NCBI RefSeq assembly: GCF_000383615.1
Contig: NZ_KB911583.1
Span: 1 to 64,000, forward strand
Direction of reading: 5' to 3'
DNA from: Streptomyces canus 299MFChir4.1
Lineage (GTDB): Bacteria > Actinomycetota > Actinomycetes > Streptomycetales > Streptomycetaceae
DNA length: 64,000 bases
Of this stretch, positions 10,119 to 19,059 are shown piece after piece. Below the pieces are notes generated by a model. It did no database searches. It worked only from the letters and a program-made list of their open reading frames with translations, and was not told the DNA's origin. Within the stretch, counting starts at the first letter, position 1. Every line of letters begins with the position of its first letter. The position numbers and the translations under genes were made by a program.

Positions 10119-10601
10119 ATGGGGGAGATCAAGTACATCCGAGGCGATGCCACCACTCCGTCGGTGAAGGGCGTCAAGCTGATCGCGCATGTCTGCAACG
10201 ACATCGGGGGCTGGGGCCGGGGCTTCGTCGTGGCGGTGTCACGCCGCTGGCCGGAGCCGGAGACCGCCTACCGGGCCTGGCACCGGGCGCGCGCGTCGAA
10301 CGACTTCGGCTTGGGCGCCGCGCAGTTCGTGCAGGTCGAGCCGTACGTCTGGGTGGCCAACCTGATCGGGCAGCGGGGCATCCGCAGCGGCAGCAAAGGC
10401 GTTCCGGTCCGCTACGAGGCGATCGACGAGGCCCTGGGACGGCTGGCCGACAAGGCGGTGGAACTGGGCGCGTCCGTGCACATGCCACGGATAGGGTGCG
10501 GGTTGGCCGGCGGGAAATGGGCCCGTGTCGAGCCGCTCATCGTGGAACGCCTGACGAAACGCGGCCTCTCCGTCACCGTCTACGACCACGGGGAGGACTG
10601 A
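10119..10601 (+). CDS. Macrodomain protein (ADP-ribose-1''-phosphate phosphatase-like)
   Basis: This 160-aa protein is a single macrodomain, the fold that binds ADP-ribose and its derivatives. Visible features are GDATTP near the start, HVCNDIGGWGRGFVVAVSRR (about 23-42; the NDIGxWGxGF loop of Poa1p-like phosphatases) and a late PRIGCGLAGGKW loop that wraps the diphosphate. These suggest removal of ADP-ribose or of its 1''-phosphate rather than a poly-ADP-ribose reader. The ATG at 10119 was chosen because a hairpin occupies the sequence just before it. It is followed after 1 bp by a broken PfkB gene, its probable former operon partner. Confidence 0.8.
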   Translation: MGEIKYIRGDATTPSVKGVKLIAHVCNDIGGWGRGFVVAVSRRWPEPETAYRAWHRARASNDFGLGAAQFVQVEPYVWVANLIGQRGIRSGSKGVPVRYEAIDEALGRLADKAVELGASVHMPRIGCGLAGGKWARVEPLIVERLTKRGLSVTVYDHGED

Positions 10602-10602
10602 C

Positions 10603-10716
10603 GTGAGCCGGGACGACGTGCTCGTGCTGGGCGGGGCCGGGGTGGACACCATCGTGTACGTCCCCGAGCTGCCCCTGCCCCACGCCGACAGCTACATGAT
10701 CGACTCCGGCATCCCG
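10603..10716 (+). pseudogene. PfkB-family sugar kinase remnant, N-terminus only
   Basis: A GTG start 1 bp after the macrodomain stop gives a 5' segment translating as MSRDDVLVLGGAGVDTIVYV, then PELPLPHADSYM. That is the first beta strand and G-G-x-x-x-D substrate region of PfkB carbohydrate kinases. Homology stops after about 38 residues, and the sequence runs straight into DUF6766-type coding in another reading frame. The ATP-binding and DTxGAGD catalytic parts are missing. The 3' limit is estimated to within about 10 bp. Confidence 0.6.
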
Positions 10717-11104
10717 CACCACGGAGTCCGACCAGGATCAGAAGGTCGGCAAGTACGCCCACCGGAACTCCCCGCGATGGGCTGCCGCCGGCGGACCGCG
10801 CCAGGGGCTCTGCTCCCACTCCCTCGGGCTGGTCATGGGCGCCATCTTCGTCTTCTCCTGGCTGGCGCAGTCGATCGGCGGCGTCGCCGCATACAACGAG
10901 GAGCAACTGCGGCAACTGCAGGCCCCCATGAGCTGGAGCAGGTACATCAGGTCCGCGGACTTCTGGAGCCGCACCCTGCAGAACTGGCAGTCCGAACTCC
11001 TCGCGGTGGCCTCGATGGCCATCCTCTCCGTCTACCTCCGACAGCGCGGCTCACCGGAGTCCAAACCGGTCGGAGCGGCCCACACCTCGACAGGCGTCGA
11101 GGGA
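10717..11104 (+). pseudogene. DUF6766-like membrane protein remnant, C-terminal half
   Basis: Reading in the frame of 10835, a segment beginning TTESDQDQKVGKYAHRNSPR continues through LVMGAIFVFSWLAQS and AAYNEEQLRQLQ. It goes on through TLQNWQSELLAV to RQRGSPESKPVGAAHTSTGV. This matches the second half of DUF6766 proteins as I remember them (about 220 aa, two duplicated membrane hairpins). The first half and any start codon are absent, being replaced by PfkB sequence. At the expected end (GVEG) the stop appears changed to TGG, so the frame runs on into DNA antisense to the M1 peptidase. Limits are approximate. Confidence 0.6.
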
Positions 11105-11128
11105 TGGGCCGCCCCCACCCCTCGACCC

Positions 11129-12622
11129 TCAGTGACCGTGCACCTCGTTCGTCGCGGCGATCCTCTTCCACGACTTCGGCTGCACGGGAGCCTCCGCGGC
11201 CCTCGCGATCGCCGCACCCCGCGCCGCGGGCGCCCCCGGCTTCGACGGCTGGAACAGCCACGTGTCGAACAGCGCGGCCAGCGGCTGCCCCGACACCTCC
11301 TCGGCGTACCTCTGGAAGTCGGCGACCGACGCGTTGCCGTAGGCGTACTTCTGCGGCCAGCCCTTCAGCACCGCGAAGAACGCCTCGTCGCCGATCTCGT
11401 TCCGCAGCGCCTGAAGGGCCAGCGCGCCCCGGTCGTAGACGGCGAGGTCGAACTGGTTCTCCGGCCCGGGGTCACCCGGCCTGACCGTCCAGAACGTGTC
11501 GTCGGCCGGATGCGAGGCGTACACGTAGTCGGCGAGCTCCTGCGCGGTCCCCTCGTCCTCGTGCTCGGACCACAACCACTGCGCGTACCGGGCGAAGCCC
11601 TCGTTGATCCAGATGTCCTTCCAGCCGTGCACGGACACCATGTCGCCGTACCACTGGTGGGCCAACTCGTGCACGACCACGGAGGTGTTGGAGCCGTTCG
11701 CGAACTGCCGCGGGCTGTAGAAGGGCCGGGTCTGCGTCTCCAGCGCGTAGCCGGTGTTCGTGTTCGGCACATAGCCGCCGAGCGCGTCGAAGGGGTACGG
11801 CCCGAAGTATCCGCTGAGCCAGTCGGCGATCTCCCCGGTCCGCTCGACGCTGGCCCGTGCGGCGCCGGAGTTGGCACCGAGGTCCTTGCTGTAGGCGTTG
11901 ACGACCGGAATGCCGCCGTCGGTCGTGCCGGTCGTGAGGTCGAAGCGACCGACGGCCAGGGTCGCCAGATAGGTGGCCTGCGGTTTGGCGGAGCGCCAGT
12001 TCCAGCGTGTCCAGCCCAGGCGTGAACTCGTCGACTGCAGTGTGCCGTTGGAGATGGCCTGGCTGCCGTCCGGCACCAGGACCGACACGTCGTAGGTGGC
12101 CTTGTCGAGCGGGTGGTCGTTGCTCGGGAACCACCACCAGGCCGCCTCGGGCTCGTTCGCCCCGACCCCGCCGTCCGGAGTGCGGTGCCAGCTGGTGAAG
12201 CCGTACGCCTGCTTCGACGAGGGCACTCCGCTGTAGCGGACCACCACCGTCACGGAAGTGCCCTTGGCCAGCGGCGACTTCGGTGTGACCTCCAGCTCGT
12301 GCTCGCCCGAGGTGGTGAACGACGCCTTCGTGCCGTTGACCCGGACCTCGCTCACGTCGAGGAGAAAGTCCAGATCGAAGCGGGACAGGTCCTGTGTGGT
12401 GCGGGCAAGGAGGGTGGCGGTGCCCTCCAGTTCGTCCGTGGCCGGCTGGTACTTCAGCCGCAGGTCGTAGTGGGAGACGTCGTATCCGCCGTTGCCGTAG
12501 TCCGGGTAGTAGGGGTCGCCGATGCCCGGAGCGCCGGGGGAGAAGCCCGCCGCCGACGCCGGGATCGCCAGCATCAGGGAGGCCGCCGCGAATGCGCCCG
12601 GTGCGATGAGTCTGCGGTGCAC
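11129..12622 (-). CDS. Secreted M1 family zinc metallopeptidase
   Basis: This 497-aa aminopeptidase-type enzyme begins with a signal peptide (HRRLIAPGAFAAASLMLAIP, cleavage near ASA-AG). An N-terminal beta domain precedes the catalytic domain. Zinc site and catalytic Glu are intact: HELAH at residues 318-322 and Glu341 in WINEGFARY, 18 residues on. The exopeptidase loop appears as YALETQTRP rather than GAMEN. The GTG start at 12622 has GGAG five bases upstream; an in-frame start 87 bp further would spoil the signal peptide. It is divergent from the S15 peptidase. Likely an extracellular or cell-surface peptide scavenger. Confidence 0.9.
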   Translation of the reverse strand: MHRRLIAPGAFAAASLMLAIPASAAGFSPGAPGIGDPYYPDYGNGGYDVSHYDLRLKYQPATDELEGTATLLARTTQDLSRFDLDFLLDVSEVRVNGTKASFTTSGEHELEVTPKSPLAKGTSVTVVVRYSGVPSSKQAYGFTSWHRTPDGGVGANEPEAAWWWFPSNDHPLDKATYDVSVLVPDGSQAISNGTLQSTSSRLGWTRWNWRSAKPQATYLATLAVGRFDLTTGTTDGGIPVVNAYSKDLGANSGAARASVERTGEIADWLSGYFGPYPFDALGGYVPNTNTGYALETQTRPFYSPRQFANGSNTSVVVHELAHQWYGDMVSVHGWKDIWINEGFARYAQWLWSEHEDEGTAQELADYVYASHPADDTFWTVRPGDPGPENQFDLAVYDRGALALQALRNEIGDEAFFAVLKGWPQKYAYGNASVADFQRYAEEVSGQPLAALFDTWLFQPSKPGAPAARGAAIARAAEAPVQPKSWKRIAATNEVHGH

Positions 12623-12783
12623 GAAAGCTCCAAGTCGTAGGGGCACGAGGTCTGTTCGCAGCCTATTCACCACCTGTGAGCTGGATGTGTCCACGGCCAC
12701 CCCTGTCACACGATCGCCATTCGGTCGTCATGGACTCAAGGGGCCCTCTTTTGCACGGGAGTTGACCGCAGTACCGTCCGCGC

Positions 12784-14760
12784 ATGTCGATACGCACGCG
12801 CTTCATGACCTGGAGACCGCTCGCGACCGCCGCCGCGGCCACCGCCGCCCTGCTGGCGACCTTCCTGGCACCCGCGACCGCCCAGGCACAGGCCCAGTCG
12901 GCCCCGCGGGACAGCCAACCGGTCTACTCGTACGAGAACGCCGTCCGCGAGGCCGTCTGGGTGGACACCCGGCTCGACGGTGACGGCGACGGAAGGACCG
13001 ACCGCGTCGCCGTCGACATCGTCCGGCCCCGCGAAGCAGCCCGGAAGGGCCGCAAGGTCCCGGTCATCATGGACGCCAGCCCCTACTACTCCTGCTGCGG
13101 ACGCGGCAACGAGAGCCAGTTGAAGACGTACGACGCGAACGGCGACGTCGTCCAGATGCCGCTGTTCTACGACAACTACTTCGTGCCCCGCGGCTACGCC
13201 TTCGTCGGCGTCGACCTCGCCGGCACCAACCGCTCCGACGGCTGTGTGGACGTCGGCGGCCGCTCCGACATCCAGTCCGCGAAAGCGGTGGTCGACTGGC
13301 TGAACGGCCGGGCCACGGCCTACACGAGCCGCACCGGCACCGCGAAGACCAAAGCCACCTGGACCAACGGCAGAACCGGCATGATCGGCAAGAGCTGGGA
13401 CGGCACCATCGCCAACGGCGTCGCCGCCACCGGCGTCAAGGGCCTGAAGACCATCGTCCCGATCAGCGCCATCTCCACCTGGTACGACTACTACTTCTCC
13501 CAGGGCGCCCCGCTCTACGACTCCGGCCCCGAATGGCTGTCCGACTACGTCGACAGCCCCGACGCCCGCGCCAAGTGCGCCGCCGTCCAGCAGAAACTCG
13601 TCGACCAGGCGCCCCGCACCGGCGACCGGACCCCGCTGTGGACCGAACGCGACTACGTGAAGGACGCCAAGAAGGTCAAGGCCAGCGTCTTCCTCGTGCA
13701 CGGCATGCAGGACCTCAACGTCCGTCTCCAGCACCTCGGTCCGTGGTGGGACGCCCTCGCGAAGAACGGCGTCGAGCGCAAGATCTGGCTCTCCCAGACC
13801 GGCCACGTCGACCCCTTCGACTTCCGGCGCACGGCATGGGTCGACACCCTGCACCGCTGGTTCGACCACGAACTCCTCGGCTACGACAACGGCATCGACC
13901 GCGAGCCCATGGCCGACATCGAACGCCACCCCGACCAGTGGGTCACCTCGAAGTCCTGGCCCCCGCGCGGCACTTCGACGGCCACCTTGCGCCCCGCCCA
14001 GGGCTCCCTGCCGGGCGTCGGCACCCTCGGCCTCACCAAGGCCAAGGGCACCGAGACCTTCACCGACGACCCGGCGCTGAGCGAGACCGACTGGGCCGCC
14101 CGGATCGACGCGTCCACCCCCGACAAGGCGGGCTTCACGACCGGCACCCTCACCAAGGACCTCCGCCTGTCCGGCCCCTCCAAGGTCACGGTCACGGCGA
14201 CCCCGACCACCTCCACGGCCCACCTCTCCGCCGTGCTCGTGGACCTCGGCCCCGACACCATCCGCGACTACGCGGCCAGTGGGGAAGGCATCACCACACT
14301 CACGAACCGCACCTGCTGGGGCGCCGGCACCACCGGTGACAGCGCCTGCTTCAAGGAGACCCGGGCGAAGACGGCCGCCGTCGACTACACGGTGGTCAGC
14401 CGCGGCTGGGCCGACCTCGGCACCTACGCCGACGCCGATAAGGGCGTCCCGCTCACCCCGGGCAAGGCCTACACCATCACCCTCGGCCTCGGCGCCACGG
14501 ACCACGTCGTCCCGGCGGGCCACCGCCTCGCCCTGGTCGTCGCGGGCACCGACAAGGACCTCATCGACCCGCCGTCCACCAAGCCCACCCTGACGATCGA
14601 CCTGGCCCGCACCTCGGCCCGCGTCCCGCTGGTCGGCGGCGCCTCCGCCTTCGCGCACGCCACGAAGGGCGCCGGGACCGCCGTACCCCATCGGGCGGCA
14701 GCCCTCGACGGCGTGCAGGCACCGCGCGCCGCGCACCGCGTCCCGGAGGGAGGACGATGA
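12784..14760 (+). CDS. Secreted Xaa-Pro dipeptidyl-peptidase (S15)
   Basis: This 658-aa serine peptidase has an N-terminal signal peptide ([20 protein letters not shown], cleavage after about ATAQA). An alpha/beta-hydrolase domain with the nucleophile elbow GKSWDG (Ser204) follows, with candidate Asp310 in HGMQDLN and His341 in SQTGHVDPF. The C-terminal jelly-roll domain is typical of X-Pro peptidases and cocaine esterases. It should release X-Pro dipeptides outside the cell. The stop overlaps the next gene (ATGA), so it is coupled to the M14 carboxypeptidase. It is divergent from the M1 peptidase. Confidence 0.9.
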   Translation: MSIRTRFMTWRPLATAAAATAALLATFLAPATAQAQAQSAPRDSQPVYSYENAVREAVWVDTRLDGDGDGRTDRVAVDIVRPREAARKGRKVPVIMDASPYYSCCGRGNESQLKTYDANGDVVQMPLFYDNYFVPRGYAFVGVDLAGTNRSDGCVDVGGRSDIQSAKAVVDWLNGRATAYTSRTGTAKTKATWTNGRTGMIGKSWDGTIANGVAATGVKGLKTIVPISAISTWYDYYFSQGAPLYDSGPEWLSDYVDSPDARAKCAAVQQKLVDQAPRTGDRTPLWTERDYVKDAKKVKASVFLVHGMQDLNVRLQHLGPWWDALAKNGVERKIWLSQTGHVDPFDFRRTAWVDTLHRWFDHELLGYDNGIDREPMADIERHPDQWVTSKSWPPRGTSTATLRPAQGSLPGVGTLGLTKAKGTETFTDDPALSETDWAARIDASTPDKAGFTTGTLTKDLRLSGPSKVTVTATPTTSTAHLSAVLVDLGPDTIRDYAASGEGITTLTNRTCWGAGTTGDSACFKETRAKTAAVDYTVVSRGWADLGTYADADKGVPLTPGKAYTITLGLGATDHVVPAGHRLALVVAGTDKDLIDPPSTKPTLTIDLARTSARVPLVGGASAFAHATKGAGTAVPHRAAALDGVQAPRAAHRVPEGGR

Positions 14761-15992
14761 TCCGAGCCGTCACCGCGAGCGTGGCGGCCCTGGCCGCATC
14801 CCTGATCGCCGCGCCGGCCGAAGCCACCGAGGCCGCGCCCCGCACCGGCTTCGAGAAGACCGCGGGCGCCCGCTGGACCGGCGAGTCCGAGGAACAGGAC
14901 TTCCTCACCCAGGTCGACCGTGCGAGCAGCCGGGTCTCCCTCGGTCGCATCGGTACGACGAAACAGGGCCGCCCGCTCCAGCTCGTCCAGGTCGGCGCCC
15001 GCCACGCCCCGAACAAGGTGCTCCTCGTGTGCAGCCAGCACGGCGACGAGCCCTCCGGCCGCGAGGCCTGTCTCACCACGGTCCGCGACCTGGCATACGC
15101 GAAGGACACCCGCACCCGGCGCTTCCTCGACCGCACCACCGTGCTGGTCGTGCCCACCGCCAACCCCGACGGCCGGGCCGCCGACACCCGCGGCAACAGC
15201 GACGGAGTCGACGTCAACCGCGACCACCTCGCCCTGGCCACCGCCGAGGCCCGCGCCATGGCGAAGGTCGTCCGGGACCGGCAACCGGACGTGATCTACG
15301 ACCTGCACGAGTACTCGGCCACACCCCGGTACTACGACAAGGACCTCTTCGACCTCTGGCCCCGCAACCTCAACACCGACCGGGCCGTCCACGACGAGGC
15401 GGAGACCCTGTCCAAGGCGTACGTACGGCCGGCCGCCCAGAAGGCCGGCTACTCGACCGGCACGTACGGCATCTGGACCGACCCGGTCACCGGCGACCCG
15501 GTCAAACAGGTCGCCGGCGACGGCCAGGAACGCATCCTGCGCAACATGTCGGGCGTCAAGCACGCGATCGGCCTGCTGATCGAGAGCCGCGTCGAGCCCC
15601 TGACGGACACGGACGAGGCGAGCAACAACCGGCGCCGGGTGAGCTCCCAACTGGCAGCTCTGAAGGGCCTGTTCGGCTACACCGACGACCGCCGCGGACA
15701 GATCGAGGCGGCCACCGCGGAAGCCCGCCACCACAACTCCGGCCCGGTCTACCTCGGCGGCGCCGACAACGACCCGCCCGAACCCGCCGAGGTGATCCAG
15801 GACCCGCCCTGCGGCTACCGGCTCACCGACGCCCAGTACACGGAGGTGAAGGACGAACTCGCCCTGCACGGAGTGCGGACGAAGGGCACGTACGTCCCGC
15901 TCCGCCAGCCCCTGCGCGCCCTCGTCCCGCTGCTTCTCGACGAACGCGCTCCGTACCACCTGACGGTCGGGGAGCCCGACACCGCCTGCTGA
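14757..15992 (+). CDS. Secreted M14 family zinc carboxypeptidase
   Basis: This 411-aa protein has a short signal peptide ([23 protein letters not shown]). The M14 zinc site is formed by His95 and Glu98 in SQHGDEPSG and His184 in DLHEYS. The catalytic Glu is probably Glu276 in LLIESRVE. It removes C-terminal amino acids or cleaves cell-wall-type peptides. The start overlaps the S15 gene stop. Together with the divergent M1 enzyme this makes a three-enzyme set attacking peptides from both ends. Confidence 0.88.
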   Translation: MIRAVTASVAALAASLIAAPAEATEAAPRTGFEKTAGARWTGESEEQDFLTQVDRASSRVSLGRIGTTKQGRPLQLVQVGARHAPNKVLLVCSQHGDEPSGREACLTTVRDLAYAKDTRTRRFLDRTTVLVVPTANPDGRAADTRGNSDGVDVNRDHLALATAEARAMAKVVRDRQPDVIYDLHEYSATPRYYDKDLFDLWPRNLNTDRAVHDEAETLSKAYVRPAAQKAGYSTGTYGIWTDPVTGDPVKQVAGDGQERILRNMSGVKHAIGLLIESRVEPLTDTDEASNNRRRVSSQLAALKGLFGYTDDRRGQIEAATAEARHHNSGPVYLGGADNDPPEPAEVIQDPPCGYRLTDAQYTEVKDELALHGVRTKGTYVPLRQPLRALVPLLLDERAPYHLTVGEPDTAC

Positions 15993-16080
15993 ATCGGCTC
16001 CCATCTGCGGCACCTGTGGTAGGTCCTGGGGAACTGTGTGAAAACCGGCGTATCCACCGCCCCAGGGGAAGGTGCCGCAG

Positions 16081-17784
16081 ATGACTGAAGACCTGAAGCA
16101 GAGAGGTGGCCGGGAAGACCCCGCCGCGGGGATTCTCGGCCACCGGACCGACCGGGTGGTGTTCGGCGTCACCGCCGCCATCACCCTGGCCTTCGTGATC
16201 TGGGGCTGGGCGGCGACCGACTCGCTGGAGGACGTCTCCACCAGCATGCTCGGCGGGCTGATCCACAACGGCGGCTGGGCCTTCATGCTGGCCGCCTCGT
16301 GTTTCGTGGTGTTCGCCCTCTGGCTCGCGATGAGCCGCTACGGCCGCATCCACCTGGGCGCCGAGGGCGAGGAACCCGAGTTCAAGACCGTCTCCTGGGT
16401 CGCGATGATGTTCAGCGCCGGCATGGGCATCGGCCTGATGTTCTACGGCGTCAGCGAGCCCCTCTCGCACTACACGACCCCGCCTCCGGGCACGAGTCCC
16501 GCCAACTCCGGTGAACGCATGGAGACGGCGATGGCCACCACCCTCTTCCACTGGACCCTGCACCCCTGGGCGATCTACGCGGTGGTCGGCCTCGGTATCG
16601 CCTACAGCACCTTCCGCAAGCGCCGGCGCCAGACCATCAGTGCCGTGTTCACCCCGCTCATCGGGGAGAGGCACGCGAACGGCACCGCGGGCCGGGTGAT
16701 CGACATCCTCGCGATCATCGCCACCGTCTTCGGCTCCGCGGCCTCCCTCGGCCTCGGCGCCCTCCAGATCGGCTCCGGATTCCAGGAGCTGAACTGGATG
16801 GACCACGTCAGCACCGGACTGCTCGTCACGATCATCGCCGTGCTGACGCTGGCCTTCGTGCTCTCGGCCGTCTCCGGCATCGAGCGGGGCATCCAGTGGC
16901 TGTCCAACACCAACATGGTGCTCGCCCTGGTCCTCGCCGTGTTCGTGTTCATCGCGGGCCCCACGATCATCGTGCTCGACCTGCTGCCCACCTCGGTCTT
17001 CTCCTACCTCGGCGATCTGCCCCAGCTCGCCGGCCGTACCGAGGCGAGCGGCGGCAAGGGCGTCGCGGACTGGCTCGGCAGCTGGACGGTCTTCTACTGG
17101 GCCTGGTGGATCTCCTGGACGCCCTTCGTCGGCATGTTCATCGCCCGCATCAGCCGCGGCCGTACCATCCGGCAGTTCGTCGGCGGCGTCATCCTGGTGC
17201 CCAGCACGGTCAGCCTCGTCTGGTTCGCGATCTTCGGCGGTACGGCCATGAAGCTGAAGGAGGGCGGCGCGCTCGCCGGCGAGTCGACCCCGGAGGGCCA
17301 GCTGTTCGGCGTGCTCCAGGAGTTCCCCCTCGCCACCGCCACCAGCCTGCTCGTGATGATCCTGGTCGGCATCTTCTTCGTCTCCGGAGCCGACGCCGCG
17401 TCCATCGTGATGGGCACGCTCTCCCAGAAGGGCGCCCTCGAACCCGGCCGTTTCGTCGTCGTGTTCTGGGGTGTGGTCACCGGAGCGGTCGCCGCCATCA
17501 TGCTGCTCGTGGGCAGCGGCCAGGGCGACGCGCTCACCGGCCTGCAAAATCTCACGATCCTGGCCGCCGCGCCCTTCGTCCTCGTGATGATCGGGATGTG
17601 CGTCGCCCTCATGCGCGATCTGCGCCAGGACCCGGTGATCGTGCGCGGCGAGATGGGCTCCGAGGCCGTCGAACTCGCCGTGATCGAGGGCCACAAGAAG
17701 TACGACGGCGACTTCGGGATCCAGATCGGCCCGGGCCCCGGTACCGAGACGGAGGGCGACCCGCTGGGCCACGACCACAGCTGA
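16081..17784 (+). CDS. BCCT family transporter (betaine/choline/carnitine type)
   Basis: This 567-aa membrane protein has about 12 spans. The family motif GMGIGLMFYGVSEPL lies in span 3, and the signature WAWWISWTPFVGMFIARISR in span 8 is followed by GRTIR. BCCT carriers take up quaternary ammonium compatible solutes or their precursors with Na+ or H+. The hydrophilic C-terminal tail (about 40 residues) could have an osmosensing role, as in BetP. The ATG at 16081 is preceded by GGGGAAGG at a good distance; the GTG at 16072 is too close to that site. It stands alone after the peptidases. Confidence 0.9.
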   Translation: MTEDLKQRGGREDPAAGILGHRTDRVVFGVTAAITLAFVIWGWAATDSLEDVSTSMLGGLIHNGGWAFMLAASCFVVFALWLAMSRYGRIHLGAEGEEPEFKTVSWVAMMFSAGMGIGLMFYGVSEPLSHYTTPPPGTSPANSGERMETAMATTLFHWTLHPWAIYAVVGLGIAYSTFRKRRRQTISAVFTPLIGERHANGTAGRVIDILAIIATVFGSAASLGLGALQIGSGFQELNWMDHVSTGLLVTIIAVLTLAFVLSAVSGIERGIQWLSNTNMVLALVLAVFVFIAGPTIIVLDLLPTSVFSYLGDLPQLAGRTEASGGKGVADWLGSWTVFYWAWWISWTPFVGMFIARISRGRTIRQFVGGVILVPSTVSLVWFAIFGGTAMKLKEGGALAGESTPEGQLFGVLQEFPLATATSLLVMILVGIFFVSGADAASIVMGTLSQKGALEPGRFVVVFWGVVTGAVAAIMLLVGSGQGDALTGLQNLTILAAAPFVLVMIGMCVALMRDLRQDPVIVRGEMGSEAVELAVIEGHKKYDGDFGIQIGPGPGTETEGDPLGHDHS

Positions 17785-17802
17785 GTACGGCGCACGTCGG
17801 GA

Positions 17803-17823
17803 GGAGGGGGTCACACCCTCTCC
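17803..17823. terminator. Short hairpin after BCCT gene
   Basis: GGAGGGGGT pairs with ACCCTCTCC around a CAC loop, with one mismatch in the stem, 18 bp after the transporter stop. The rest of the gap to 17982 shows no gene I can support. Confidence 0.4.
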
Positions 17824-17982
17824 GACCGGTCCTCCTTCGACCGTGCGTACGCCGCTGACGCCGGGCCGCGCGGCCAACTCCTCGTGCACGCCGAGGTACT
17901 TGTCGAGCGACCGCGCCGCCCGGCGTGAGCGGAATGACCCATGCCGTGCTCAGACCGGCCCAAAGCCGGGAATACTCACACC

Positions 17983-19011
17983 ATGTCTGCCGCATACGCG
18001 ACCTTCGGCCTGGCACCGGCGATGCGTGCCGGTGGAGTACTCGCCAACGGTGACGTCCAGGTACACCGGGACTTCCTGGACTTCATCGTCGACGGCCGGC
18101 CGCTCCTCTTCCAGCTCTCCGACCTCGACGCCGTCTCCCCACTCGCCTCCGACGTCCCACCCGCGATCTTCACCGCCCAGGTCCGCAGCCTCCTGGGTGA
18201 GACGGACGCCCCGCTTCCGAACGGCCGGCACGTCATCTACGGCTGCCCCGAGTGCGAGGACCTCGGCTGCGGTGCCGTCACCGCGGTCATCGAGCGGGAC
18301 GGCGACGACTTCATCTGGCGCGACTTCGCCTGGCAGACCGCGGAGGCCGTGGACCTCCAGCGCAACGGCTACCACGGCATCGGGCCGTTCCGCTTCCAGG
18401 GCGCCGAGTACCGTACGGCGCTCGACTCCCTGCTCCGGGGCGCCGAAGACTCGGAGGGCTCCCGCCGCCGCGTCCTGCTCATCGGCGCCCGCGTCGCCGT
18501 CCTCGCCAAACTCGCCGCCGCCCTGCGCGCCATCGGCATCGGCGCCGACATCACCCGCGAGGTCGGTGAGGTCCACGCCGACGAACTGCGCGGTTACGGC
18601 GCCGTGGCCTTCGGCCGCGCGGTCACCGAGGAGGAACGTGCCGCCGTACGCCGCTCCTTCGCCCGCGCGGGCGTCGACGTGGCCTACGTCGACGGCCTCG
18701 CCCCGATCGTCCCTCTGCTCGTGGCGCAGATCGAGCACGCCCTGGACCGCCGCCCGGTGGAACTGCGCCGGCTGACCCGGCTGGTGGCCGCCGACGGCGA
18801 GGCCGGCGTCGAGGTCACCTCGCCGTGCCGGGTGCGCCTGACGGCGTACCGTCTCGACCGGCTGTACCGCACCCACGCCCAGGAGGTCTTCGACGGCGTC
18901 CTGGAAGCGGGCCGGCACCGCATCGCCCTGGACGCCAAGTCGGTGCGGGGAGAAGCGTTCGTGGTGGCGCGGACCTCGGGAAGCGTCCTGGTGGAGGCGA
19001 TGGCCCGCTGA
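17983..19011 (+). CDS. Conserved protein of unknown function, 342 aa
   Basis: The protein has two visible parts. Residues 1-150 are acidic and contain a CPECEDLGCG cluster (three cysteines, possibly a metal or disulfide site) followed by GAVTAVIERDGDDFIWRDFA. From about 165, RRRVLLIGARVAVLAKLAAAL looks like a Rossmann-type glycine-poor nucleotide fold, followed by GYGAVAFGRAVTEEERAAVRR. Relatives are often labelled oxidoreductase, but I see no catalytic motif to prove that. The ATG at 17983 begins SAAYATFGLAPAMRAGG. It is followed 48 bp later by the ABC-F gene on the same strand. Confidence 0.65.
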   Translation: MSAAYATFGLAPAMRAGGVLANGDVQVHRDFLDFIVDGRPLLFQLSDLDAVSPLASDVPPAIFTAQVRSLLGETDAPLPNGRHVIYGCPECEDLGCGAVTAVIERDGDDFIWRDFAWQTAEAVDLQRNGYHGIGPFRFQGAEYRTALDSLLRGAEDSEGSRRRVLLIGARVAVLAKLAAALRAIGIGADITREVGEVHADELRGYGAVAFGRAVTEEERAAVRRSFARAGVDVAYVDGLAPIVPLLVAQIEHALDRRPVELRRLTRLVAADGEAGVEVTSPCRVRLTAYRLDRLYRTHAQEVFDGVLEAGRHRIALDAKSVRGEAFVVARTSGSVLVEAMAR

Positions 19012-19059
19012 GAACCGGGACGCCGGGCACCCACCACGGCCATTAGGATCGACGGTCTG

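Noticed and set aside
10717..12025. A single long plus-strand protein from the DUF6766 part into the M1 peptidase region
   Set aside because: Homology ends near 11104. The rest is antisense to a complete M1 peptidase and has shadow composition, so the open frame is a lost stop codon, not a fusion protein.
17824..17982. Possible GST-like C-terminal fragment on the minus strand
   Set aside because: A stretch reading roughly LDKYLGVHEELAARPGVSG is too short and has no fold-defining residues or neighbours. It cannot be told from chance.
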